From Goekera deserti (GTDB lineage Bacteria; Actinomycetota; Actinomycetes; Mycobacteriales; Geodermatophilaceae): a DNA stretch of 64,000 nt. The stretch covers positions 496,001 through 560,000 of the forward strand of contig NZ_JAAGWK010000009.1 in assembly GCF_010685995.1 (NCBI RefSeq), in the 5' to 3' direction. The notes below the pieces were generated by a model. That model was not told the DNA's origin and searched no databases. It worked only from the letters and a program-made list of their open reading frames with translations. Numbering within the stretch: position 1 is the stretch's first letter; each line of letters opens with the position of its first letter. Shown one piece after another: positions 25,879 to 33,932 of this stretch. Position numbers and translations under genes: made by a program.

Positions 25879-26709
25879 ATGAGCCGCACGACCACCCGGG
25901 CCGGGCTCACCTACGCGACGCGCCCGGGCTCCCGTCCGCTCCAGCTCGACCTGCACCTGCCGCCGGAGGGGGCGCACCCGGCGCCCTTCGTGGTCTTCGC
26001 CCACGGTGGCGGGTGGTCCACCGGCTCGCGGGACGTCGTGGGCCCCGGCTTCGCCGACTGGTCCCCGTCGCCGTTCGACCGGCTCGCCGCGGCCGGGATC
26101 GCCGTGGCGACGGTCGACTACCGGCTCAGCGGCGAGTCGACCTGGCCGGCCCCGCTCGAGGACGTCGTGGCGGCCCTGCGCTGGTTGCGGGGCAACAGCA
26201 CCCGCCTCGGTCTCGACGCCGACCGGGTGGCTCTGTGGGGCGAGTCGGCCGGCGGTCACCTGGCCGCGATGGCCGGGCTCCTGGGACACGACCCCGACCG
26301 GGGCGCCGGCAGGGTGCGGGCGGTCGTCGACTGGTACGGCCCGGCGGACCTGCTCGGCCTCTCCGGCCAGCTGGGGCCCGGTGCTCCGCACGACCCGGAC
26401 GCCGCCGACTCCCGCGAGTCGATGCTGCTCGGAGCTCCGCTCCGCACGGTGCCGGAGCTGGCCGCGGATGCCAGCCCCGTCCACCACGTCACCGCCGGAG
26501 CACCACCGTTCCTCCTGGTGCACGGGCGGGCGGACCGCCTGGTGCCCGCCCGGCAGAGCGAGCTCCTCGCCGCTGCGCTGGCCGACCACGGCGTCCCCGT
26601 CCGGCTGGAGGTCCTGGACGGCGCGGACCACCTGTGGACGGGCTCCGAGGACGCACCGGCAGTCGCCTTCGACCTCACCACGAGCTTCCTGCTCGAGCAC
26701 CTGACCTGA
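25879..26709 (+). CDS. Alpha/beta hydrolase (HSL/carboxylesterase-like)
   Basis: A 276-aa esterase/lipase-type hydrolase. The oxyanion-hole motif HGGGW is near residue 47, the nucleophile elbow GESAGG near residue 123, the Asp in GRADRLVP and the His in GADHLW; all triad residues are present. There is no signal peptide, so it acts in the cytoplasm. ATG 25879 has GGAGG 10 nt upstream. As the first gene of the rightward operon (hydrolase, monooxygenase, FAH, DUF3500), it probably removes an ester or acyl group from the imported compound (inference). Confidence 0.9.
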   Translation: MSRTTTRAGLTYATRPGSRPLQLDLHLPPEGAHPAPFVVFAHGGGWSTGSRDVVGPGFADWSPSPFDRLAAAGIAVATVDYRLSGESTWPAPLEDVVAALRWLRGNSTRLGLDADRVALWGESAGGHLAAMAGLLGHDPDRGAGRVRAVVDWYGPADLLGLSGQLGPGAPHDPDAADSRESMLLGAPLRTVPELAADASPVHHVTAGAPPFLLVHGRADRLVPARQSELLAAALADHGVPVRLEVLDGADHLWTGSEDAPAVAFDLTTSFLLEHLT

Positions 26710-26824
26710 TCCCGCTCGACCAGCTGACGTGCTCCGCGCACCACCCCTGCGCCGTACCCGGGCGCCGATCGGCACCACCCCTGCCCCTGCTCTGCCGACC
26801 GCCGGCCGCACTCCGAGGAGAACC

Positions 26825-28489
26825 GTGACGACATCCCCAGGCAGCCGCCGGCCGTCAGCGCCCGTGCCCCCGGCGCGGGTGCCGGTGCTCGTCGTCGGCG
26901 GTGGTCCGAGCGGTCTGGCGGCGGCCATCGAACTCGGTGGCCGCGGCATCGAGTGCCTGGTGGTCGAGCCCCGCGCGGACCTCGACCACCTCCGCCCCCG
27001 GGCGAAGACGACGAGCGTCCGCACCATGGAGCACCTGCGGCGCTGGGGACTCGCCGACCGCCTCAGGTCGGTCGCTCCGCTCCCCGTCCGGCACGCCCAG
27101 GACGTCGTGTTCTGCACCAGCCTGCTCGGACGGGAGATCGAGCGGTTCAGCGAGGCCTTCGGCCTGACACCGGACCCGCGTGAGACGTACGCCGAGTCGG
27201 GCCAGCAGGTGCCGCAGCCGGTCGTGGAGCAGCTGCTCCGCGACGCGGCGACGGCGCTGCCCACCGTCTCGCTGCTCCTCGGCTGGCGGGTGGAGCAGCT
27301 CGCCGACGGCCAGGACGCAGTGGCCGCCGTGCTCGTGGCTCCCGACGGCACCCGTCACCGGGTCACCGCGGACTTCGCCCTCGGCTGCGACGGCGGCGGT
27401 GGGGTGAGTCGCGAGGCGATCGGTGCCACGTACTCCGGCTCCTCGGGCAGCCTGCCCAACCTCAGCGTGCTCTTCCGGGCGCCGGTGCTGGACACCGAGC
27501 GGTTGTGCGCCGTCGGGGTGCACTACTGGGTGATCGGCGACCGGGTCGGCGGGCTCATGGGCCGCCTGGACCTCGACGGCACCTGGTGGGCGATCGTCCA
27601 GGGCGTCGACCTCGGCGCGCCGCTCGACGCCACGGCGCTGGTGCAGGCGCTCGTCGGCAGCGCGATCGACCTGGACGTCCTCGCCACCGACCCCTGGTCC
27701 GCCCGGATGCTGCTGGCCGACCGGTACCGCGGTGCGCGCACGTTCCTGGTCGGGGACGCCGCACACCTGAACCCGCCCTGGGGCGGGCACGGCTTCAACA
27801 CCTGCGTCGGCGACGCCGTCAACATCGGCTGGAAGCTCGCCGCCGTCCTCCAGGGCTGGGCCGGTCCCGCGCTGCTGGACAGCTATGCGGAGGAGCGCCG
27901 CCCGGTGGCCGAGCGGACCATCGAGGCGGCGGCCGACCAGGACGCCTTCCCTGCCGGGCGGTTCGCCGGGCGGGACCTCGACGACGAGGGGCCGAGGGGT
28001 GAGGCGCTGAGGGCCGAGGTGGCCCAGGCCCTGCAGGTCAAGGACGGGGAGTTCCACAGCCTCGGCCTGGTCCTCGGCTACGACTACCCGACGTCCTCGG
28101 CCGTCGTGCCGGACGGCCGGCCGATCCCGCGGCCCGACCTGACCTCCTACACGCCGTCCGGTCACCCCGGCGCCCGGCTGCCGCACGCCTGGCTCGAGGA
28201 GGGCGTGTCCGTCTTCGACCTCCTGGGTCCGTGGTTCTCGCTGCTGCGCCTCGACGACTCCGTGGACGTCGAGCCGTGGACGAGCTGTGCCGCCGAGCAC
28301 GGCATCCCGCTGACGGTCGTGGAGCTGGGTCACCTGCCCCACCTCCGGGAGCGGTACGACGCCGGGCTGGTGCTGGTACGGCCCGACCAGCACATCGCCT
28401 GGCGCGGCGGACCCGGGGAACAGGGCGACCCCGGGACGGCGCTCCGCACCGGTGCCGGCCTCCGCGCCGCGTCGACCGTGGGGAGCTGA
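26825..28489 (+). CDS. Class A FAD-dependent monooxygenase (PheA/TfdB-type hydroxylase)
   Basis: A 554-aa single-component flavoprotein hydroxylase that would use NAD(P)H and O2 to hydroxylate a phenolic or aromatic ring. The Rossmann FAD motif GGGPSGLAAAIELGGRG is at about residues 22-38, the DG motif appears as GCDGGGGVSREAIG, and the GD motif as LVGDAAHLNPPWGGHGFNT. The C-terminal thioredoxin-like domain typical of phenol hydroxylases is present. GTG 26825 has GAGGAG about 6 nt upstream. It lies 115 bp after the hydrolase and 1 bp before the FAH gene. A second, divergent-sequence enzyme of the same class is encoded at 33933-35495. Confidence 0.92.
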   Translation: MTTSPGSRRPSAPVPPARVPVLVVGGGPSGLAAAIELGGRGIECLVVEPRADLDHLRPRAKTTSVRTMEHLRRWGLADRLRSVAPLPVRHAQDVVFCTSLLGREIERFSEAFGLTPDPRETYAESGQQVPQPVVEQLLRDAATALPTVSLLLGWRVEQLADGQDAVAAVLVAPDGTRHRVTADFALGCDGGGGVSREAIGATYSGSSGSLPNLSVLFRAPVLDTERLCAVGVHYWVIGDRVGGLMGRLDLDGTWWAIVQGVDLGAPLDATALVQALVGSAIDLDVLATDPWSARMLLADRYRGARTFLVGDAAHLNPPWGGHGFNTCVGDAVNIGWKLAAVLQGWAGPALLDSYAEERRPVAERTIEAAADQDAFPAGRFAGRDLDDEGPRGEALRAEVAQALQVKDGEFHSLGLVLGYDYPTSSAVVPDGRPIPRPDLTSYTPSGHPGARLPHAWLEEGVSVFDLLGPWFSLLRLDDSVDVEPWTSCAAEHGIPLTVVELGHLPHLRERYDAGLVLVRPDQHIAWRGGPGEQGDPGTALRTGAGLRAASTVGS

Positions 28490-28490
28490 G

Positions 28491-29351
28491 ATGACCCGGA
28501 TCGTGGGCATGGTCCGGGCCGCGGGCGGCGTCGAGGTCGCGGCCCTGTCCCCGGACGGCGCGTCGGTCGCACCGATCGCGTCCCTCGAGGAGTTCTGGGC
28601 CGAGCCGCACGGCCTGCTCGCCGCCCGGCCGGCCGGCGGCGACGCCCTGCCGGTGTCCGACGTGCGGCTCGTGCCACCGGTCCTGCCGGACGCACGGGTC
28701 ATCTGCATCGGGCTCAACTACCGCGCGCACGTGGCCGAGGGGTCCTACGCCGACCAGGAGTTCCCCGAGCACCCGACCCTGTTCGCCCGGTGGACCCGGT
28801 CGCTGACCGTCGGCGACACCCCGGTGCCGGTGCCCGTCGACGAGGCCGGGCTCGACTGGGAGGGCGAGGTGATGGCCTACGTCGGTGCGCCGCTGGTCGA
28901 CGCCGACCCCGAGTCGGCCCTGACCGCGGTGCTGGGCTACTCGACGTTCAACGACCTGACCGCGCGGCGGGCGCAGAAGCTCACGTCCCAGTGGACCCTG
29001 GGCAAGAACGCCGACCACTCCGGCCCGCTGGGCCCGCTGGTGCCGGCCGACGAGGTCGGTGACCTGCGCGACGGCCTCCGGATCAGCACCCGGGTCAACG
29101 GCGAGACCGTGCAGCAGGCCAGCACGGCGCAGATCGTCCACGACGTCGGCCGGACGCTCGCGCTGGTCTCGCGGACGCTCACGCTCCGGCCCGGCGACCT
29201 GCTCGCCACGGGGACGCCGGCCGGGGTCGGTTACGCCCGCACCCCCCCGTGGCTGCTGCAGCCCGGCGACGTCGTCGAGGTCGAGGTCGAGCGGCTCGGT
29301 GTGCTCCGCACCCCGGTGGTCGGCGCCGGCCACCGGCACCGCACGCGCTGA
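28491..29351 (+). CDS. Fumarylacetoacetate hydrolase (FAH) family protein
   Basis: A 286-aa FAH-fold enzyme with a metal-dependent C-C bond hydrolase or isomerase fold. Signature regions: VICIGLNYRAHVAEG, the metal-binding DWEGEVMAYVG, GYSTFNDLTAR, and LLATGTPAGVGYARTPPWLLQPGDVVEVE. In aromatic catabolism such proteins cleave acylpyruvates (fumarylpyruvate, maleylpyruvate) or act as 2-hydroxyhepta-2,4-diene-1,7-dioate isomerase. It follows the monooxygenase by 1 bp, so it probably performs a late step of the same route. The exact substrate cannot be read from sequence. Confidence 0.92.
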   Translation: MTRIVGMVRAAGGVEVAALSPDGASVAPIASLEEFWAEPHGLLAARPAGGDALPVSDVRLVPPVLPDARVICIGLNYRAHVAEGSYADQEFPEHPTLFARWTRSLTVGDTPVPVPVDEAGLDWEGEVMAYVGAPLVDADPESALTAVLGYSTFNDLTARRAQKLTSQWTLGKNADHSGPLGPLVPADEVGDLRDGLRISTRVNGETVQQASTAQIVHDVGRTLALVSRTLTLRPGDLLATGTPAGVGYARTPPWLLQPGDVVEVEVERLGVLRTPVVGAGHRHRTR

Positions 29352-29381
29352 CCCACCCACCCGCCCGACCCAGGGAGACCC

Positions 29382-30653
29382 GTGTCCAGCTCCGAGTTCC
29401 GCCAGCACCTCTTCCCGTACGACCACCCCCGGCTGGCGGGCGTGCGCGGGATGGACGCCCACACCTATCGCCGAGCGGCCCGCGAGGACGCGTTCACCGG
29501 CGGCCTGATCGCGGGGTGGACACCGCTCTACCTCAACGAGTTCCGGGGCATCACCGAGGACGGCCACCTGCAGGAGGGGCGCCACCCGCTCACCGTCCCG
29601 CGGCCCGGCGAGGAGGCACCCGTCGCGGCCATGGTGGCTGCGGCGACGTCCTTCCTCGGCACGCTCGCCCCCGGTGACCGCGCCCGGGTGCAGTACGACG
29701 TGGACGCCGTGGAGTGGCAGACCTGGGCCAACCCGGAGTTCATGCAGTTCGACACCGGCCTGCGGCTCGACTCGCAGCCCGCGGAGGTCCGGGAGGCCGC
29801 GCTGGCCCTGGTGGCGGCCTCGCTCAGCCCCGAGGGGACCGCGCTGGTGCGCGCGATGATGCGGATCAACGGTTTCCTCGGTGAGGTCGTCGGCCTGGAG
29901 ACCATCCTCAACGAGTTCAGCTACCACGTCGCGGTCTACGGCCGTCCGCACCTCTCCGCCCCGTGGGGGTGGCAGCTCTTCGGCCACCACTGCGCCGTCA
30001 ACTGCCTGGTCGTGGGGGGGAGGATGGTCGTCAGTCCGCTGTTCCTGGGCGCCGAGCCCGACGCGATCGACGTCGGGCCGCACGCCGGCCCGCCGGCGTT
30101 CGCGGCCCACATCGACCTCTCGCTGCGGCTGATGGCGCAGCTGTCGCCGGCGCAGCGCGCGCAGGCGGTCGTCTTCGCCCAGATGGTCGATCCGGCGATG
30201 CCGCCCGGGCGGGTGCACCCCGGCGACGAACGCCACCTGGGTGGCGCGTTCCAGGACAACCGGGTGATCCCGTTCGAGGGCATCCCGGTCGCCGACCTGT
30301 CGGCCGGTGCCCGCGACCTGGTCCTCGAGCTGGTGGAACAGTTCGTGCTCCCCCTCCCGGCGGGCCCGCGCGCTGCGCGGATGCGCGAGGTGGCCTCCGC
30401 CCTCGACGAGACCTGGCTCAGCTGGATCGGGGGGCACGAGCCCGGCGACGTCTTCTACGTCCGGGTCCAGTCACCGGTGGTGATGGTCGAGCTCGACCAC
30501 CACTGCGGGGTCTTCCTGGACTACGACACCCCCCGGCCGTTCCACGTGCACACCGTGGTGCGGACGCCGCACGGCAACGACTACGGCCGGTCCTGGGTGC
30601 GGCAGTGGCAGGCGGGTGCCGGCCGGGTGCCGGCGGACCCGGACCACCGCTGA
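29382..30653 (+). CDS. DUF3500-family protein
   Basis: A 423-aa protein I assign to DUF3500 from its pattern: PWGWQLFGHHCAVNC and VVSPLFLGAEPDAI in the middle, and at the C terminus VVMVELDHHCGVFLDYD, HVHTVVRTPHGNDYG. The function is not established. The clustered, conserved His residues (GHH, DHH, H-x-H) look like metal or substrate ligands (inference). There is no signal peptide. It ends the hydrolase-monooxygenase-FAH operon (30-bp gap, start GTG 29382 with GGGAGA upstream), so a catalytic role in this pathway is plausible. Its stop converges with the DoxX gene 30 bp away. Confidence 0.8.
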   Translation: MSSSEFRQHLFPYDHPRLAGVRGMDAHTYRRAAREDAFTGGLIAGWTPLYLNEFRGITEDGHLQEGRHPLTVPRPGEEAPVAAMVAAATSFLGTLAPGDRARVQYDVDAVEWQTWANPEFMQFDTGLRLDSQPAEVREAALALVAASLSPEGTALVRAMMRINGFLGEVVGLETILNEFSYHVAVYGRPHLSAPWGWQLFGHHCAVNCLVVGGRMVVSPLFLGAEPDAIDVGPHAGPPAFAAHIDLSLRLMAQLSPAQRAQAVVFAQMVDPAMPPGRVHPGDERHLGGAFQDNRVIPFEGIPVADLSAGARDLVLELVEQFVLPLPAGPRAARMREVASALDETWLSWIGGHEPGDVFYVRVQSPVVMVELDHHCGVFLDYDTPRPFHVHTVVRTPHGNDYGRSWVRQWQAGAGRVPADPDHR

Positions 30654-30683
30654 CCGGGCCGCGAGGCCGCGACCCGCCGCCGG

Positions 30684-31109
30684 TCAGCTGCCGGGACGCG
30701 GCGGTGCGGTGGCGATGCCGAGCAGCCCACCGGCCACCGCGAGGTTCTTGAGGAAGGCGGCCCGCGCGTGCGTCCGCTCGGGGCCGGCCGGCAGGTCCCA
30801 GAAGGAGAAGACCGCCAGCGTCGTCGGGGCGAGCGAAGCGGTCAGGACGCCGGCCGCGAGCCGCGGGGCGAGACCGAGCGCGAGGGCCGCGCCGGCGCCG
30901 ACGTGCACACCGGCGTTCACCCGGACGAGCTGCTCGTCCGTGCAGGGCCCCAGCGCGGGCACGGCTGCCCGGAGCCGGGCCAGGAACGGCCCGGCTCCCT
31001 GCGCGGGGCCGGCCGGCGCCGCCCACACCTGCCGCCCGCCGTCGAGGAAGACCAGCGCTGCCGCCACGCGGGCGACGGCGGGCAGGATCCGCGGTCGGTA
31101 CTGCGCCAT
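30684..31109 (-). CDS. DoxX-family membrane protein
   Basis: A 141-aa membrane protein with four predicted helices (about residues 11-25, 65-82, 86-104 and 119-135), matching the DoxX fold. Members are found beside oxidoreductases and in redox stress systems; the biochemical role is poorly defined. It is the last gene of a leftward operon after a GMC oxidoreductase and a GlcG-like gene, which suggests a link to the electron flow of that oxidase (inference). ATG 31109 has GGAGGT upstream. Confidence 0.8.
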   Translation of the reverse strand: MAQYRPRILPAVARVAAALVFLDGGRQVWAAPAGPAQGAGPFLARLRAAVPALGPCTDEQLVRVNAGVHVGAGAALALGLAPRLAAGVLTASLAPTTLAVFSFWDLPAGPERTHARAAFLKNLAVAGGLLGIATAPPRPGS

Positions 31110-31139
31110 CGTCGTGACCTCCAGGTGGTCGGGCTGTCG

Positions 31140-31571
31140 TCAGTCGGTCGGGAACAGCAGCGGGGCGATGCGCTCGATCCCGGACGCCGCGGCCCTCTCG
31201 TCGACGTCCCCGTGCGCTCCGCCGACGCCGACCGCGCCGATCACCTCGTCGTCCTCCACGAGGATCGGCAACCCGCCGGGGACGGCGAGCAGTCGCCGGT
31301 CGACCTGGGAGGGCGGCGCCACCGCCATCTCCGGCCGCGCGGCGAAGGCCGCGAACGCGCGGGTGCTCTGCCCGGTGACGGCCGCCGTGTAGGCCTTGCG
31401 GCGAGCCGTCTCGACGGCGACGGGGCCGACCCGGTCGTCGCACAGCAGCACCACCAGGCCGCCGCTGCGGTCGACCACCGCGACGCACAGCCGCGCCGCG
31501 TCACGGCGTCCCGACTCCAGCACCGCCAGCGCTGCCTCGTGGGCCATCTCGAAGGTCAGCGGTGCCCTCAT
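31140..31571 (-). CDS. GlcG/HbpS family (DUF336) protein
   Basis: A 143-aa protein of the GlcG/HbpS fold. Typical segments: LCVAVVDRSGGLVVLLCDDRVGP, ARRKAYTAAVTGQSTRAFA, and GGLPILVEDDEVIGAVGVGGAHGDVDE. Homologues bind haem or are encoded in glycolate and aromatic operons without a proven enzymatic role. It is translationally coupled (ATGA) to the GMC oxidoreductase upstream. No signal peptide. Confidence 0.88.
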   Translation of the reverse strand: MRAPLTFEMAHEAALAVLESGRRDAARLCVAVVDRSGGLVVLLCDDRVGPVAVETARRKAYTAAVTGQSTRAFAAFAARPEMAVAPPSQVDRRLLAVPGGLPILVEDDEVIGAVGVGGAHGDVDERAAASGIERIAPLLFPTD

Positions 31572-33238
31572 CGGCGCAGCGCGCCCGGTCGCTCGGCGCC
31601 GGCCGCCGCGGTGTCCTCACCGCGGACGAGCGCGGCGGCCCGCTCGGCGATGGCGATCACCGTGGCGTTGACGTTGGCACCGATCGAGCTCGGCATCACG
31701 GAGGCGTCGGCGACCCGCAGGCCCGTCGTACCGTGCACCACCAGCGACGGGTCGACCACCGCGTCCCGGCCGGTGCCGATCGCGCACGTGCCGCCGGCGT
31801 GGTGGGCCTGGTGGGCGTGCCCGCGCAGGAAGGCCTCGAACTCCTCGTCGGTCCGGACGTCGGGCCCGGGCACCGTCTCCCCCGCGATCATGCCCCTGAC
31901 CTCGGGTGCGGTGAGGAGCCGCCGCGTCATCCGCAGCGTCTCGCGCAGGGCGGCCACGTCGTCGGGGTGCTGCAGGAGGTTCAGCTGGATGCGGGGAGCG
32001 GCGTCCGGGTCGGCGGAGCGCAGCCGCACGTGGCCCCGGCTCACCGGTGTGCCGACGGCGTTGAGCGCGATGCAGTGCCGGCCAGGCAGCGGCTTGACCC
32101 CGGGGAACCACGGGCGGGCGTCGAAGCCGCCGGCCACGATGCCCAGGAACCCGTCGGGTCGGTCCAGGTCCGGGCGGGACCGGGTGTAGACCGACAGGAG
32201 CTCCGGCATCGCCGCGAGCGGTCCGGTGCCGGCCACCGCCCACCGGAGGGCAGCCCACGCGAGCCGGTCGGCGCGCAGGTGCTCGTGGAAGGTGACCGGC
32301 TCGGACACGTCGAAGAGGACCGGTGCGGACGGGTGCTCGTGCAGGTTCTCCCCCACGCCGGGGAGGTCGACCAGGGCATCGAGCCCGTGCGACCGCAGGT
32401 GGTCGGCCGGGCCGATGCCCGAGAGCATGAGCAGCTGGGGCGAGTTGTAGACCCCCGCCGCCAGGACGACCTCGCGACCCGCGCGCACCGGCGTCAGCCG
32501 GCCGTGGTCGAGGAGCTCCACCCCCGCTGCCCGCGTGCCGTCGAAGACGACCCGCCGCACCTGCACCCCCGTGAGCAGGGTCAGGTTGGGCCGGCGCCGC
32601 AGCACCGGGCGCAGGTAGGCGGCGGCGGTGCTGTGCCGGCGCCCGCGCCGGATCGACACCTCGCTCTGACCGGCACCCGTCGGGTCACCGTCCTGCGTGT
32701 CGTCCGGGAAGTCCACACCCAGGCCGCGGGCACCTGCGTCGAGCCGATGGCCGAAGCTGCCGCGCTCGGTCGCGCGGGCCACCGAGACCGGGCCGCTGCC
32801 GCCGTGCTGGGCGTCCGCACCACGCCAGCTGGTCTCGGAGCGGCGGAAGTACGGCAGCAGGTCGTCGTACCCCCAGCCGACGGCCCCGTGCTGCACCCAG
32901 TCGTCGTAGTCCAGCCGGTGCGCCCGGACGTGCGTGGAGCCGTTGATCGACCCCGTGCCGCCCACCAGCTTCCCTCGCGGCACCGGGAGCCGGCGGCCAC
33001 CCAGCCCGGGCTCGGGCTCGGTCTCGTAGCCCCAACCGAGGTCGGTGCGGCCGATCAGCAGCCCCACCCCGATCGGCATCTGCACCAGGAGCCGTCGGTC
33101 GGCGGCCGGTCCGGCCTCCACGAGCAGGACCGACACGGACGGGTCCGCCGAGAGCCGGGTGGCGAGGACGCACCCCGCGGTGCCGGCCCCGACGATGACG
33201 ATGTCGTAGGCGGTGTCGAGCCGGGTACGACGAGCCAC
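31568..33238 (-). CDS. GMC-family FAD-dependent oxidoreductase (choline dehydrogenase-like)
   Basis: A 556-aa flavoprotein that oxidises an alcohol. The ADP-binding motif VIVGAGTAGCVLATRL is at about residues 13-28. GMC signature 1 is GKLVGGTGSINGSTHVRAH and signature 2 is GVYNSPQLLMLSGIGP. The active-site His lies in HHAGGTCAIGT and the C-terminal Asn in GANVNATVIAIAERAA. GTG 33238 has AAGGAGAT upstream and gives VARRTRLDTAYDIVIVGAG. First gene of a leftward operon with GlcG-like and DoxX genes. It is divergent from the SnoaL-like gene; two TTGACCGG boxes lie between them. Confidence 0.94.
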   Translation of the reverse strand: MARRTRLDTAYDIVIVGAGTAGCVLATRLSADPSVSVLLVEAGPAADRRLLVQMPIGVGLLIGRTDLGWGYETEPEPGLGGRRLPVPRGKLVGGTGSINGSTHVRAHRLDYDDWVQHGAVGWGYDDLLPYFRRSETSWRGADAQHGGSGPVSVARATERGSFGHRLDAGARGLGVDFPDDTQDGDPTGAGQSEVSIRRGRRHSTAAAYLRPVLRRRPNLTLLTGVQVRRVVFDGTRAAGVELLDHGRLTPVRAGREVVLAAGVYNSPQLLMLSGIGPADHLRSHGLDALVDLPGVGENLHEHPSAPVLFDVSEPVTFHEHLRADRLAWAALRWAVAGTGPLAAMPELLSVYTRSRPDLDRPDGFLGIVAGGFDARPWFPGVKPLPGRHCIALNAVGTPVSRGHVRLRSADPDAAPRIQLNLLQHPDDVAALRETLRMTRRLLTAPEVRGMIAGETVPGPDVRTDEEFEAFLRGHAHQAHHAGGTCAIGTGRDAVVDPSLVVHGTTGLRVADASVMPSSIGANVNATVIAIAERAAALVRGEDTAAAGAERPGALRR

Positions 33239-33339
33239 GGGATCTCCTTCGATCGCGAGCAGGGGTCGCACGACCGCGGCGAGTCACCCGGTGCGACCTC
33301 CGGAACGTAGACCGGCCCGCGTGCCGGAGTCAGCGGGAC

Positions 33340-33355
33340 GGCCATTGACCGGCAA
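33340..33355 (+). promoter_or_regulatory. Candidate IclR box upstream of the GMC operon
   Basis: GGCCATTGACCGGCAA, about 100 bp upstream of the GMC start. It is the first of two copies in this divergent promoter. Confidence 0.5.
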
Positions 33356-33404
33356 CCGGGCCCTGGGCCGGCGCGGCGGCTCCGGTGCCGCCCCGGCGCG
33401 ACCG

Positions 33405-33418
33405 TTGCCATTGACCGG
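33405..33418 (+). promoter_or_regulatory. Candidate IclR box upstream of the SnoaL/monooxygenase operon
   Basis: TTGCCATTGACCGG, the best copy of the shared box, 87 bp upstream of the SnoaL-like start. Confidence 0.55.
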
Positions 33419-33504
33419 CCGGCTCGTCGACACCTGCCGGCGGAGTCGAGATCCTGGGTCCACGGCGGGCGCGGTGGCACGGCCCCATCTCGACGAGGAG
33501 CGCC

Positions 33505-33903
33505 ATGGACCCGAGCACGACGATGGAGCCGGCGGACGTCGCTGCCGCGGAGGCGGCCTGGGTCGCCGCGTGGGGCTCCTCGGACCACGACCGGATGCGC
33601 CTGCTCATGCACCCCGACTGCCTGGTGGTGCACGGGCCCGTCGGTTCCCAGAGCGATCTGGAGCAGTTCCTCGCCTACAACAGCCACGTCGGCGTGATCA
33701 GCGAGGCGCGGGTGCACGACGTCACGACCCGCCGTCACGGCGACGTCATCGTGGTGAGCTGCCTGCAGGAGTCGCGCATCGCGTTCGTGCCCGAGCTGAC
33801 GCCGTTCGTGATCCAGGCCGCCGTGACCCGGGTCTGGGTGCCCGGCCCGCACGGGTGGCGCCTGGTGCACATGCACATGGCCCGCCGCCAACCGCCCGGC
33901 TGA
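33505..33903 (+). CDS. SnoaL-like/NTF2-fold protein
   Basis: A 132-aa protein of the NTF2/SnoaL-like superfamily: an N-terminal helix pair with WVAAWGSSDHDRMRLLMHPDCLVVHG, then a beta-sheet ending in RLVHMHMARR. Members are small cyclases, isomerases, hydratases or ring-hydroxylating dioxygenase beta-like proteins, so the reaction is open. It is 29 bp upstream of a flavin monooxygenase and starts at ATG 33505 with a weak ribosome-binding site. The context suggests it handles the product or substrate of that monooxygenase. Confidence 0.82.
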   Translation: MDPSTTMEPADVAAAEAAWVAAWGSSDHDRMRLLMHPDCLVVHGPVGSQSDLEQFLAYNSHVGVISEARVHDVTTRRHGDVIVVSCLQESRIAFVPELTPFVIQAAVTRVWVPGPHGWRLVHMHMARRQPPG

Positions 33904-33932
33904 CCCGCCCCCCTGGACGAGGAGGTACTCGC

